NCBI GenBank assembly: GCA_022824185.1
Contig: JAJEAU010000015.1
Coordinates: 1-64,000 of the forward strand
Reading direction: 5' to 3'
Length of the DNA: 64,000 nt
Source: Dehalococcoidia bacterium
Lineage (GTDB): Bacteria > Chloroflexota > Dehalococcoidia > Lucifugimonadales > Lucifugimonadaceae
Under the pieces are notes generated by a model that had not been told where the DNA came from, searched no databases, and was given only the letters and a program-made list of their open reading frames with translations. Made by a program: the position numbers and the translations under genes. Within the stretch, counting starts at the first letter, position 1; each line of letters starts with the position of its first letter. Shown in pieces: positions 55,635-64,000 of this stretch.

Positions 55635-56687
55635 CTAGTCGTAAACCATGATCGCGCGACCCAGAATCTCGCCGTTCTGCAGGTCGTCGCAGGCTTCGTT
55701 GATCTGGTCCAGGGTGTAGCGTCGGGTGACGAGTTTGTCGAGGAGGAATTTGCCCTCTTGGTGCCAGCGGAGGAACTGGGCGAAGTCCTTTTCGGGGTAG
55801 GTCGCGCCCAAGGAACCTCGGTACTGCTTCTGGTGGTACATGAACTGGCCGGGGTCGACGGTCATCTGCGGTGCGGGCATTCCGATCAGGACAGCCATTC
55901 CGCCGTGATTGTCGGCGCCGGGACCACCGCCTCGGACTGAAGGCAGGATCTGCTCGCTGGTGATCTGAAGGCCGATGGCGTCAAAGGCGTAGTCGGCACC
56001 TCCGCCGGTGATCTCGTGAATCGCCTCGATGGGGTCATCGTTCATGGCGTTGACGGTGTGTGTTGCCCCCATCTCTTTGGCGTATTCGAGCTTGGAGTCT
56101 TCGATGTCGACAGCGATGATGGGGTATGCCTCGAGCATCACGGCCATGATGAGGGCTGAGGTCCCGACGCCGCCGATGCCGTAGATTGCGACGGAGTCGC
56201 CGGGGCGCACTCGGGCGGTGTTTAGGACTGCGCCGGCGCCGGTAAGGACTGCGCAACCGACGATCGAAGAGATGTCCTTGGGGTTGTCGTCGTCGATGGG
56301 GATCACGTAGCCTCCCCAGATCAGCGCGTCTTCGCCCCATGTGTATGTTGCGCCGTTCAATGGCTCTTCGCGGTATGTTGCGCCGCTTGGCTCGGGAGTC
56401 CAACGTCCTCGTATGGGGTCCTTTGGCACCCAAGTGACAATAGCGAGGTCACCTTCGTTGACGTGGTCGACATCAGCGCCTACTGCGACGACAGTTCCGG
56501 TTCCTTCGTGCCCGAGGAGCGACGGTGTCGGCGTTTGCGGGTTGTGCATCTGGTGCAGTTGCGAATGGCAGACGCCGCTCGAGTGCAGCTTGACATGGAC
56601 CTGATCGGCACGGGGATCGGGTATCTCGATCTCGTCGACTTCCAACGGTTTGCCGTGTTCGACGTGGATTGCTGCCTTGCTTCTCAT
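55635..56687 (-). CDS. Zinc-dependent alcohol dehydrogenase
   Basis: 350 residues. Catalytic zinc ligand Cys40 (SSGVCHSQLH), GHEGTG with His60 and Glu61, and a Rossmann fold with AIYGIGGVGTSALIMAV. The usual four structural-zinc cysteines (as in GRCRWC) are replaced by a segment reading VPKDPIRGRWTPEPSG, as in some plastid- and NDMA-type members. Oxidises or reduces an unidentified alcohol or aldehyde. Follows the aldo/keto reductase in the same direction. Confidence 0.88.
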   Translation of the reverse strand: MRSKAAIHVEHGKPLEVDEIEIPDPRADQVHVKLHSSGVCHSQLHQMHNPQTPTPSLLGHEGTGTVVAVGADVDHVNEGDLAIVTWVPKDPIRGRWTPEPSGATYREEPLNGATYTWGEDALIWGGYVIPIDDDNPKDISSIVGCAVLTGAGAVLNTARVRPGDSVAIYGIGGVGTSALIMAVMLEAYPIIAVDIEDSKLEYAKEMGATHTVNAMNDDPIEAIHEITGGGADYAFDAIGLQITSEQILPSVRGGGPGADNHGGMAVLIGMPAPQMTVDPGQFMYHQKQYRGSLGATYPEKDFAQFLRWHQEGKFLLDKLVTRRYTLDQINEACDDLQNGEILGRAIMVYD

Positions 56688-56795
56688 GTCTATGCACTCC
56701 TAGCGCGCAATGGCCGATTCAAATGATCGACCGAGATTTCGTTACGCCAAATGATACGCGTTGGCGCGTCGGATCGCGGACACCCCAGCCGCACG

Positions 56796-57404
56796 TTATT
56801 GCCCTAGCGTCAGGTCAATGTCGACTTCGCAAGCTTCCAGAGATCCCAGGAACGGCGCGAGATCTTCGAGATCCAAAACCCGAGCTTGATTTTCTTCGGT
56901 GAAGGCGACGAAATCGCCGATTAACTCGACGCCAGCGTGTTCGACGATGCATTCGGCTTGTTCGAGTGAAAACATGGACAGGATTGGCAGGAACCGTTCC
57001 CGGACGGCGCTACATTTAGCCAACACTTCGGTCTCCGCGAACATATCGATTACGTGTTGGCCTTCTACCCCTTCGCCAGAGTTGAACTTGTCGATGGCTT
57101 CGAAGATCTTAGCCGCGGTTTCTTTGTCGGCGTGCGCTTCGACGCAAACCGCATCGCGGGCTTCCATCCCGGTCGGGGAGATCTCGTCAATGGGACCTTC
57201 TTGTTTGGCAGCGGGTTGTTGAGGCGTTTCTGGGGTGGCGGTTGGAGGGATCGGTGTCGGAGTTGCCGTCGGGGGAACTGGCGTGGCAGTCGGTTCGGGC
57301 GAGGAGCATGCGCCTATCACGAACATTAGGGCGAACATTAGGGTGGCGAGAACGACCATTGCCAAGCGAATCTTGGCGCGGTCATCAATGATGGACGGAC
57401 TCAT
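56796..57404 (-). CDS. Thr-Pro-linker lipoprotein, paralogue A
   Basis: 202 residues from the ATG at 57404 (AGGGAGA upstream). Signal with lipobox IGAC, then a linker of [10 protein letters not shown]-type repeats, then a helical domain carrying four cysteines (DAVCVEAH, LAKCSAVRER, AECIVEHAG, LEACEVD) at positions shared with the next gene. The leader GGGAGATACGATG is nearly identical to that of paralogue B. Surface lipoprotein, function unknown; the paired cysteines suggest disulphides. Confidence 0.75.
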   Translation of the reverse strand: MSPSIIDDRAKIRLAMVVLATLMFALMFVIGACSSPEPTATPVPPTATPTPIPPTATPETPQQPAAKQEGPIDEISPTGMEARDAVCVEAHADKETAAKIFEAIDKFNSGEGVEGQHVIDMFAETEVLAKCSAVRERFLPILSMFSLEQAECIVEHAGVELIGDFVAFTEENQARVLDLEDLAPFLGSLEACEVDIDLTLGQ

Positions 57405-57544
57405 CGTATCTCCCTGATTTTCGTGGGTTGATTGGGTCAACGCGTGCGTACACTCTTCACCAAAGGCTTTACGGCAACGGACGTTAAGGATCTAGCGGTG
57501 GTGTTGCGGATCGCGGTTACCTATGCGGTGTGACGAACCTTTTG

Positions 57545-58219
57545 TCACTGTCCCGCGGTCAAATCGAGGGCTACGTTGCACTCATTCAGTGATCCGAGGA
57601 GAGGCGCTAACGCCATGATGTTCAAGGTTTGCGCCTGCTGCTCCTCAGTGATCGTGAAGAACGCCATCAGCTGCTCGACTCCTGCCTCCTCGACTACACA
57701 TTCGGCATCTTCAGGGCTGATCTGGGCCACGATAGGCGCGAATCGTTCGGGCATGACGCCGCAGTGAGACAGCGGTTCGGCTGCGGCCAGCAGATCGAGT
57801 ATGTGTTGATTCTCAGCACCTTCACCACTCGTTAGGGCCTCGATGGCGGTGAATACGCTGTCCGTGGTTTCTGCATCGGCGTGCTCTTCGATACAGGCAG
57901 CGTCGTGTGCAGAAAGACCTGAAGGGCTGATCTCATCGACCGGTTCATCGCCCATGCCCTCAGGTTCTTCCATCGCCTCAGGTGTCGCTGTAGGCGGGAC
58001 TGGGGTCGCCGTCGGTGGGACTGGCGTGGGGGTCGGTGGAACCGGTGTCGGCGTGGGCGGTACCGGTGTCGGAGTAGGGGGCACTGGAGTCGCGGTCGGA
58101 GGAACGGGCGTCGCTGTCGGTTCCGGGGATGAACATGCGACGATAGCGATGCCTAACGTGGCGATCACTAGGATCGCGATGAGAGCTGGGAAACGAGCAT
58201 CTCTCGGAGTGGGTTTCAT
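57545..58219 (-). CDS. Thr-Pro-linker lipoprotein, paralogue B
   Basis: 224 residues. Lipobox VAC (CSSPEP), a longer PPTPTPV linker (six or more 18-bp units), then the same domain as paralogue A with cysteines in [29 protein letters not shown] and LNECNVALD. The leader AGGAGATACGATG matches that of paralogue A. Tandem duplication is clear; biochemical role unknown. Confidence 0.75.
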   Translation of the reverse strand: MKPTPRDARFPALIAILVIATLGIAIVACSSPEPTATPVPPTATPVPPTPTPVPPTPTPVPPTPTPVPPTATPVPPTATPEAMEEPEGMGDEPVDEISPSGLSAHDAACIEEHADAETTDSVFTAIEALTSGEGAENQHILDLLAAAEPLSHCGVMPERFAPIVAQISPEDAECVVEEAGVEQLMAFFTITEEQQAQTLNIMALAPLLGSLNECNVALDLTAGQ

Positions 58220-58256
58220 CGTATCTCCTAGTACTTTGAGCTCTCCGCCAATTTGG

Positions 58257-59492
58257 TCAGGAGAGTAGATGTTGCCGCAAAGTGCCGAACGCGTACATCG
58301 CGGCTCTTCGACGATCAGGTGCGCCGCTTCCGGCCGACCTCACATGACGCATCTCTGACTTCTCAGCGTCGCTTACAACGATATAGGTGTCTCCTCGAGC
58401 GAGATTTACGGCGCTCGATTCCGACTCAGGAGATTCGGGTATGCCGTGTACCGCGATGCCGATCGTAGCGCCTGAATGCTCGCGTATCGCTTGCGCGAGT
58501 GCTCGCGCACGTTCTTCGCCAGAACCTTCGCTGCCATGAACATCGCCGATCAGACGGTGACGGGGGACATCGGTGTTTGCGACTATCGCTTCGAGGAATC
58601 TCTCTCCTGCCGCTGTTCTCATCGAGTCTGAGACAGCACCAGCGCTCAGGTCTTCATATACGGCTACCGTCGCGTCCCTTTCATCCAGCATGGAACCGAT
58701 CACGCTTTCCATGGTCTCGTCGTCTGTGGCGAAGATGTGGTTGCCTAGGAGTTCTCGGACTTTGACTTCTACGGGTTCGATCAGTTTCTTGGCTTCGTCG
58801 ATGTCGGAGGCGCGAGCGGCGATTCTGACGTCGACTTGGCCGGGATGAGCGAGAACGCCTACTGTAGGGTTGGAAGATTCGGCTATCAGGTGACCAATTT
58901 CGTGGTCAACCGCGCTCTCTCCCAAGTCGGCGACTTTAAGGACGCGATAGTGGATTGTTTCGCCGAGGTTGTATTTCTCACGGAGATAAGGGATGATCTC
59001 GTTGTCGATCAACCATCGCATCTCGAAGGGCACACCGGGAAGACTGATGACAGTGCCACGTTCCGATTCCACCATGAACGCAGGAGCCGTGCCGTTAGGG
59101 TTGCGGATCACAGTGGCGCCAGCCGGAATCTGAGCTTGACGTTCGTTGTTCTTGGTGAGGATGAAGCCGCGATTTTGGAATCGTTCGCGCAGTTCGACTA
59201 ACGAATCTGGATCGGTAACGACATCGACTCCGAAAACTCCTGCCACCGCTTCTCGCGTCAAGTCGTCTTGGGTTGGGCCGATGCCTCCGCCAGTGATGAT
59301 GACGTCCGCGCGGTCCAATGCGATCTCTAGGACCTCCGTCATCCGATTGAGATTGTCGCCCACGCATGACTTGTAATAGACGTTCACTCCGTTCTCGGCA
59401 AGACGTTGCGAGATCCACGCCGAGTTGGTGTCGACGATCTGACCAAGTAACAGCTCAGAGCCGATGGAGACGAGTTCGACGTTTACCGACAT
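58257..59492 (-). CDS. cinA: CinA-like protein with degenerate amidase domain
   Basis: 411 residues. N-terminal MoCF-fold domain (1-170): [37 protein letters not shown] and SLPGVPFEM, which in CinA carries ADP-ribose or NAD-derived pyrophosphatase activity. A middle KH-type segment follows. In the C-terminal half the amidase motif, normally AESCTGG, reads YEDLSAG (Glu280-Asp281), and the Tyr/Lys motif (VxYSNxxK) is absent. The stand-alone pncC at 22273 keeps both, so this half is probably inactive. It ends 38 bp upstream of paralogue B. Confidence 0.82.
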   Translation of the reverse strand: MSVNVELVSIGSELLLGQIVDTNSAWISQRLAENGVNVYYKSCVGDNLNRMTEVLEIALDRADVIITGGGIGPTQDDLTREAVAGVFGVDVVTDPDSLVELRERFQNRGFILTKNNERQAQIPAGATVIRNPNGTAPAFMVESERGTVISLPGVPFEMRWLIDNEIIPYLREKYNLGETIHYRVLKVADLGESAVDHEIGHLIAESSNPTVGVLAHPGQVDVRIAARASDIDEAKKLIEPVEVKVRELLGNHIFATDDETMESVIGSMLDERDATVAVYEDLSAGAVSDSMRTAAGERFLEAIVANTDVPRHRLIGDVHGSEGSGEERARALAQAIREHSGATIGIAVHGIPESPESESSAVNLARGDTYIVVSDAEKSEMRHVRSAGSGAPDRRRAAMYAFGTLRQHLLS

Positions 59493-59607
59493 TTTTGGGA
59501 AACCGTTGCCTTCCGAGGAGGTGATTGACGTTGTCCATTATGCACGAATCCACGGCGGCTTACCGCAGCGCCTGAAACAGGGCAGCAAGGATTTTTCGAT
59601 GTGACAC

Positions 59608-59648
59608 TTGACAAATGTTCGATTTGGCTTTATGTTCTAAATAGAACA
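59608..59648 (+). promoter_or_regulatory. Promoter with overlapping palindromic operator
   Basis: TTGACA (59608-59613), exactly 17 bp, then TATGTT (59631-59636): a near-perfect sigma70 promoter. A perfect inverted repeat TGTTCT-AAAT-AGAACA (59633-59648) overlaps the -10 box and start site, the place of a repressor operator. It resembles no LexA box I can confirm (orientation is reversed relative to GAAC-N4-GTTC). It drives the 59676 gene. Confidence 0.65.
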
Positions 59649-59675
59649 CAGTTTCGTATTGAAAGGATTTCGCGA

Positions 59676-60392
59676 ATGACCACACAGACTCTCGAACGCA
59701 AAGCACAATTTGCTCCTCACCGGCGACATCGTCCTCATGGTGGCACCACCACCGAGAACTTTCGCCGGTTCGGCGATGAAACCTCGATCGACGCCCAGCC
59801 CGTCGAGTTCGATATCGAAACCGAGATCCGGAGGCTCACCGATCCCGAAGTCGATCACATTGACGACCGCGACGAGTTGGGCGAGCGCATCATGCAGTCT
59901 GCGGTTTCGACCGAGCGTGAAACCATCACCGTCAAATGTCGTTCGGTGTCCCATGCGACTGACTTTGCTACACCAATGCGGTCAACCCTGCTGACCCTGT
60001 CGTCCGCATTTGGTGGAATCAGCGCCACCGTTTCGCCATCCCTGAACCTCCACACCTGGTCGGCAATGGATATGCTCGTCGCCTCACTCGAAAAGTCCGG
60101 AGCGGGCGAACTTTGGCAACCCATCGGCGAGCGAAGCATCGCTGTAGGGAACGCGAGGCACGTCTTCGTGAGCGCCGACAACCCGATCCGAGACGAGGCG
60201 ACATCGGTGCATCCTAGCCTTCTAGTCGAGGTGGTCGGTGCTCATCTGATCGATCCCGATTGGTTCGACCGCGTCGTCGCACCGCGTTGTGAGAACGATG
60301 ATCCCACGTTTGTTTACTACGGACAGGTGGGTTTTGAAGGCTCGCTGTTTGAACGCGAATGGCACGTAAGTCAGATTAAAGGAATCGTCTAG
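59676..60392 (+). CDS. Unknown protein in operator-controlled unit
   Basis: 238 residues from the ATG at 59676 (GAAAGGA 12 bp upstream; a further ATG at 59601 lies in the promoter). No recognised domain, signal or membrane segment. The N-terminus is basic with a His/Arg cluster (APHRRHRPHGG), then an acidic segment, then a mixed alpha/beta region with Trp and aromatic residues (PTFVYYGQVGFEGSLF). Preceded by a strong promoter with an operator and followed after 9 bp by the HTH/cysteine-cluster gene, with which it is presumably expressed. Confidence 0.65.
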   Translation: MTTQTLERKAQFAPHRRHRPHGGTTTENFRRFGDETSIDAQPVEFDIETEIRRLTDPEVDHIDDRDELGERIMQSAVSTERETITVKCRSVSHATDFATPMRSTLLTLSSAFGGISATVSPSLNLHTWSAMDMLVASLEKSGAGELWQPIGERSIAVGNARHVFVSADNPIRDEATSVHPSLLVEVVGAHLIDPDWFDRVVAPRCENDDPTFVYYGQVGFEGSLFEREWHVSQIKGIV

Positions 60393-60401
60393 GAAACGCT
60401 G

Positions 60402-60866
60402 ATGGTTACTCCCACGGATTTTGATCGAGTACGCATTGACCAGAGCAGAGAAGACAACCAAGACCAGATTGAATCTTTCGCGGACAAGGGGCTGCCAGAG
60501 AACCAAACCTACATAGACACCGGATGCGAATTGGCTCCATCGTGCCTCAAGTGCCCGATGGCGATGTGCAAGTATGACAAACCGAACAGGCGACGGCGAC
60601 GACGCAACGTGATGCGAGATCAAGAGATCGTCCGACTGAGGTCGAAGGGATTGCGCGTCACGGAGATAGCGAAGATCTGTAAAACGAGCGATCGAACGGT
60701 TTATCGGGTAATCCGCAGCGATGCCGCATCGAAGCGTCCGATCTCGAAGACCGTTTCGCCACGCCGGCCAAGCCGCATCCGTAACGTACACAGCATCCCG
60801 ATGGCGCAGTTGGCAGTTTGGCAACAGTATTCAATGCCCGAGATGTCTGGAATAAAGGCTACGTAA
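60402..60866 (+). CDS. Cysteine-cluster helix-turn-helix protein
   Basis: 154 residues. Four clustered cysteines (Cys42, 48, 51, 56: GCELAPSCLKCPMAMCKYD) form a likely metal site, followed by Arg-rich PNRRRRRR and a resolvase-type helix-turn-helix (about 76-105, IVRLRSKGLRVTEIAKIC...TVYRVIR). Proteins of this layout occur in Chloroflexota, often near phage-like genes (recalled, not checked). A DNA-binding role is inferred. Starts 9 bp after the preceding stop, so the two share a transcript. Confidence 0.7.
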   Translation: MVTPTDFDRVRIDQSREDNQDQIESFADKGLPENQTYIDTGCELAPSCLKCPMAMCKYDKPNRRRRRRNVMRDQEIVRLRSKGLRVTEIAKICKTSDRTVYRVIRSDAASKRPISKTVSPRRPSRIRNVHSIPMAQLAVWQQYSMPEMSGIKAT

Positions 60867-60996
60867 CCTGCGATTCCTACATCGAAAGCTGAAACTCGGA
60901 GTTGGATGAAACTCTGGCAAGCGCGCTGGCGTAAAGATCGTTTCTGCCGTTGATACCGTATATCGTTTTACACGATAACTTTCCATAGGACGGTCT

Positions 60997-62394
60997 ATGA
61001 TGCGCAATCGCTTCGTTAACGACGTTCATTCAAAATTAAACGAGACCCGCGTCGCAAGAGTCGTAACGCCGGGGTCTATTCGCGAGTTGCAGGAGGCATT
61101 GCGGGATGTGCGATTCGTCGGCGGGAGAGCGGCGATTTCAGGCGGGCGCCATGCGATGGGCGGACAGCAGTTTCTAAGCGACGGAACGCTGGTCGATACG
61201 CGCCGAATGAGGCAGATACTAGGATTCGATTGCGAACGCGGGTTGGTTGAGGTGGAATCTGGAGTCCTCTGGTCAGATTTGATCCCTAAACTCGCACGGG
61301 TACAAGGCGCCTGCTCAAACCGATGGAGCATCATCCAGAAACAGACCGGCGCAGACCACATGAGTATTGGCGGCTCCTTAGCCGCAAACGGACACGGACG
61401 TGGATTGAAGATGAAACCAATCGTTCAAGACGTCGAGGCGTTCAAACTAGTCGACGCCAACGGCGATTTGATCGAATGCAGCCGCGAAACCAACCCAGAA
61501 CTCTTCGCCCTGGTCATCGGTGGCTACGGGCTGTTCGGTGTCATCACGTCGGTCACGCTTCGACTGCAACCAAGCGGAAAACTCGAACGCACCGTGCAAA
61601 TCCTCGACGTTGACGAACTGCCCAAGGCTTTCGAAAAACGAATCGACGAAGGCTATCAATACGCAGACTTCCAATACATGACGGATGAGAGATCAGACCG
61701 TTTCATGAATGTCGGTGTCTTCTCAGGCTATCGACCGGTGGAGGGCGACACGCCAACCCACGGAAACGCCCGTTCTCAACTGTCGGCCGACGATTGGGGA
61801 CGATTGATATATCTCGGTCACGTCAACAAACGAGCAGCTTTCGACGCATATTCGGACTTCTACCTCGGAACCAACGGCCAGGTTTACGACATCGACGAAT
61901 TCCAGATGAGCGTGTATCTCGACGACTATCACGCGACGTTGGATCAAACGTTAAGTGCGGATTGCGCCGGATCAGAGATGATCACCGAGGTCTACGTGCC
62001 TTTGGACAAACTGCCGGAGTTCATGGCGAAAGCAAGCGATTCGCTCCGTAGGCTCGACGCGAACGTCATTTACGGGACGATTCGATTGATCGAGCAAGAC
62101 GACGAAACATTCCTCAACTGGGCATCCGACAGGTTTGCCTGCATAGTAGTGAACCTACACGTCGATCACACCGACAACGGGAAAGACCAAGCAGCGGAGG
62201 CGTTTAGGGCGCTCATCGACGATGCCATGTCTCTGGGAGGCAGTTACTTCCTGACCTACCACCGATACGCCACCGACGAACAACTACGCCGGGCCTACCC
62301 ACAATTCGACAGTTTCTTGGACCAAAAGCGACTATTCGACCCAGGCCGTATATTCGCCAGCGACTGGTACGACCACTACCGGCAAGCGGCGTGA
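60997..62394 (+). CDS. FAD-binding oxidoreductase (FAD_binding_4 type)
   Basis: 465 residues. PP-loop FAD domain with AAISGGRHAMGGQQF (His52 in GGRHAMGG), SIGGSLAANGHGRG and GGYGLFGVITSVTLRLQPSG. C-terminal substrate half reads DAYSDFYLGTNGQVYDIDEF and FDPGRIFASDWYDHY. This layout fits the sugar-lactone/aldonate oxidase superfamily (for example D-arabinono-lactone oxidase-like or decaprenyl-phosphate ribose epimerase-like). Electron acceptor and substrate are unknown. Confidence 0.82.
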   Translation: MMRNRFVNDVHSKLNETRVARVVTPGSIRELQEALRDVRFVGGRAAISGGRHAMGGQQFLSDGTLVDTRRMRQILGFDCERGLVEVESGVLWSDLIPKLARVQGACSNRWSIIQKQTGADHMSIGGSLAANGHGRGLKMKPIVQDVEAFKLVDANGDLIECSRETNPELFALVIGGYGLFGVITSVTLRLQPSGKLERTVQILDVDELPKAFEKRIDEGYQYADFQYMTDERSDRFMNVGVFSGYRPVEGDTPTHGNARSQLSADDWGRLIYLGHVNKRAAFDAYSDFYLGTNGQVYDIDEFQMSVYLDDYHATLDQTLSADCAGSEMITEVYVPLDKLPEFMAKASDSLRRLDANVIYGTIRLIEQDDETFLNWASDRFACIVVNLHVDHTDNGKDQAAEAFRALIDDAMSLGGSYFLTYHRYATDEQLRRAYPQFDSFLDQKRLFDPGRIFASDWYDHYRQAA

Positions 62395-62456
62395 GTTGTG
62401 TGTCGGGTTGTTTGGGGAGAATACAAATGGTGTGCAGGAAAGGTCTTGGGCTCGTC

Positions 62457-64000
62457 TCAATCCCAGAGCCAGTCGAGTTCGGTGAAGGCGAGGTTGCGTT
62501 CGAAGTTGACGATGTTGTCGTTGACGTCGAGGATCAGGCATCGTTCATTGCCACCGTTTTTGACGCCTCTCAAGCCCCGTCCGATCATCTGGAAGTAGAG
62601 ATTTGGGCTGTAGACTGGGCGAGCCACGATGATAGCCCGGGTTTTTGGGGCGTCGAATCCTTCTCGAAAGACGCCGTAGTTGACCAATACCTTCAATTCA
62701 CCAGCCCGGAATTGCTCTACTACTTGGCGTCGCGTATAGCGGTCGGTACCTCCAGACACTGCTCGCGCGGAAATGCCATCGGCACTTAATATTGCCGCTA
62801 ACGTTTGCGCGTGTTCGACAGATGTCGCGAATATAAGCGTTGGCCAGACTTCGGGTTGACTGCCGATGTGTACTTTGTATGCGTCGATGATTCGTTCGGT
62901 ACGTTCGGCATCGCGGGCGATGCGGATCTCCGTATTTCGGGAAAGCCAGGGTGTTCGTTGTGCTTGCAAACTTTCTTCTTCAGAAAGTTCGAATTCGCTA
63001 CCGACGATCTGATCGTGTTCGGCAAAAGCAAGTACCTCCATCCGCTGTAGTTCGCGTACGACGACGTTCGCGTCGTTGGATTGGAATGCATCTCGATCCA
63101 AGCGATTGTTACCGAACCGGTTAACTAGACGTGCTGTTTCAGTTTCACTGTAACCACGATAGGGGGTGGCGGTAAGTCCCAATAAAAAAGGGTCGGTTGG
63201 ACGTTGCGGGCGTGAGAATCCGATGTCGCGCATCACCGCCGAAAAACTGGGTGCTGTTGAGCGGTGCGCTTCATCGAAAACCACCATCGTGAAATCGCGC
63301 AGAAACTCATATCCATACGAACGTTTGACAAACCTGCTGAGTAGCGTCTGAATTGTGGCAACTACGACGTGGAATTCGCTGGTAGAGGAGGGACGCGGTT
63401 GATTTCCCCACATTCTGGAGACGCGCAACGTTTTCCGTTCCGAGCCGATTGCGGACCAGACTTGTTGCCACGATTCGATCGCCTGCTCGCACAGCTCTTC
63501 GCGGTCAGCAACCCACAAAACACCACCGTTAAATCCATCGTCTCGCATGGCTTCAACGATTCCTTGCACGGCTACTCTAGTTTTACCTGATCCTGTCGGG
63601 AGACTTATCAACGCGCGCCGATTCCCATTGGCATAAGGCAAAGTAGCTACCATGTCACGCAATTTATCGATGATCGTTCGCTGGTATTTGTGTGCTTTTT
63701 TCAAGTTGAAGGGACCAGGAACGTCGATAAAGGGATCAAGCGAAGAACGCGGGTCACCCGCCCACTCTTTAGAAAAACCCAACGAACGCACAAAATCGAC
63801 AGTTTTCGGTCCGGAAGTCCAACGCTTGGGAGGGTTGAGGTGTTTCAGGAAACGAAGGTATTGTTTCAACGCTCCGGTGTGATACGTGGCGATGGCCGCC
63901 TCGGCCAGTTCTACGCCACTCATGACACTCCCGTTGCGCTCGTAATAAGCGATCAAAGAATCCGGGAGTTCGCTCCGTAAGTTCGAGGCGCCGACCGCGT
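62457..64000 (-). CDS. DEAD/DEAH helicase, 5' end beyond window
   Basis: At least 514 residues, open to the right edge: from 63957 to 64000 the frame stays open (AVGASNLRSELPDSL...), so a TTG at 63956 need not be the start. Superfamily 2 core: Walker A SLPTGSGKTRVAV, motif II VVFDEAHRS, motif III GLTATPYRG, motif VI YFQMIGRGLRG. Resembles the res-type helicases of restriction and defence systems, but the nuclease or other N-terminal part is off-window. No MTase gene follows it here. Confidence 0.85.
   Translation of the reverse strand, partial: AVGASNLRSELPDSLIAYYERNGSVMSGVELAEAAIATYHTGALKQYLRFLKHLNPPKRWTSGPKTVDFVRSLGFSKEWAGDPRSSLDPFIDVPGPFNLKKAHKYQRTIIDKLRDMVATLPYANGNRRALISLPTGSGKTRVAVQGIVEAMRDDGFNGGVLWVADREELCEQAIESWQQVWSAIGSERKTLRVSRMWGNQPRPSSTSEFHVVVATIQTLLSRFVKRSYGYEFLRDFTMVVFDEAHRSTAPSFSAVMRDIGFSRPQRPTDPFLLGLTATPYRGYSETETARLVNRFGNNRLDRDAFQSNDANVVVRELQRMEVLAFAEHDQIVGSEFELSEEESLQAQRTPWLSRNTEIRIARDAERTERIIDAYKVHIGSQPEVWPTLIFATSVEHAQTLAAILSADGISARAVSGGTDRYTRRQVVEQFRAGELKVLVNYGVFREGFDAPKTRAIIVARPVYSPNLYFQMIGRGLRGVKNGGNERCLILDVNDNIVNFERNLAFTELDWLWD

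Noticed and set aside
57960-58120. Repeats in the lipoprotein region as CRISPR or insertion element
   Set aside because: They are 18-bp coding repeats of the Thr-Pro linker.

Overview
The window looks like chromosomal DNA of a free-living, probably marine Chloroflexota bacterium, most likely Dehalococcoidia or the SAR202 group. This is inferred from gene content: two family-5 ABC binding lipoproteins whose lipidated cysteine is followed by a Val/Glu/Lys-rich stalk, several small lipoproteins with Thr-Pro linkers, giant Asp-rich secreted proteins, a UxuA/XylB/Rieske enzyme set, a MoxR-DUF58-transglutaminase operon and an LPXTG-type surface protein. I see no rRNA, no convincing tRNA and no CRISPR array. 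Species cannot be fixed from sequence alone.

Layout. 1-8.9 kb: two tandem giant secreted proteins on the minus strand with recognisable promoters and terminators. A duplicated leader at the left edge implies a third copy outside the window. 8.9-12.6 kb: DUF1801 protein, small lipoprotein, RND/MMPL exporter. 12.8-21.5 kb: catabolic island with a Rieske oxygenase, mannonate dehydratase-like enzyme, xylulokinase, a family-5 binding protein with two permeases, and a PfkB-type kinase whose reading frame carries a palindromic repeat insertion. 21.5-23.4 kb: DUF4389 membrane protein, stand-alone nicotinamide-nucleotide amidase, YdeI-like protein. 23.4-26.3 kb: decayed NHLP/NHLM-type peptide export locus. 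26.6-32.9 kb: DUF502 protein, then a compact signalling cluster (STAS antagonist, receiver-PP2C phosphatase, RsbW-like kinase, periplasmic binding lipoprotein, membrane histidine kinase). 33.1-35.7 kb: leucine-rich surface protein with an LPDTG anchor, interrupted by an in-frame TAG. 35.8-39.8 kb: second family-5 operon (binding protein plus two permeases, no ATPase). 40-45.7 kb: MmeI-like restriction-modification enzyme, orphan terminase large subunit, alkyltransferase, VOC protein. 45.7-51.4 kb: transglutaminase-DUF58-MoxR operon. 51.6-56.7 kb: DNA methyltransferase, MgtE, aldo/keto reductase, alcohol dehydrogenase. 56.8-59.5 kb: paired Thr-Pro lipoproteins and CinA with a degenerate amidase half. 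59.6-62.4 kb: operator-controlled two-gene unit of unknown function, then an FAD oxidase. 62.5 kb to the edge: a DEAD/DEAH helicase cut by the window end.

How the genes work together. Sugar kinases and mannonate dehydratase beside the first family-5 importer suggest import and catabolism of sugars or sugar acids. The kinase/phosphatase/STAS cluster reads as one ligand-to-partner-switch pathway. The most unusual items are the REP-type insertion inside the kinase, the integrated partner-switching cluster, the LRR gene with a TAG codon, the orphan terminase beside an MmeI-like enzyme, a leader shared by two unrelated genes, and the operator-controlled pair at 59.6-60.9 kb.
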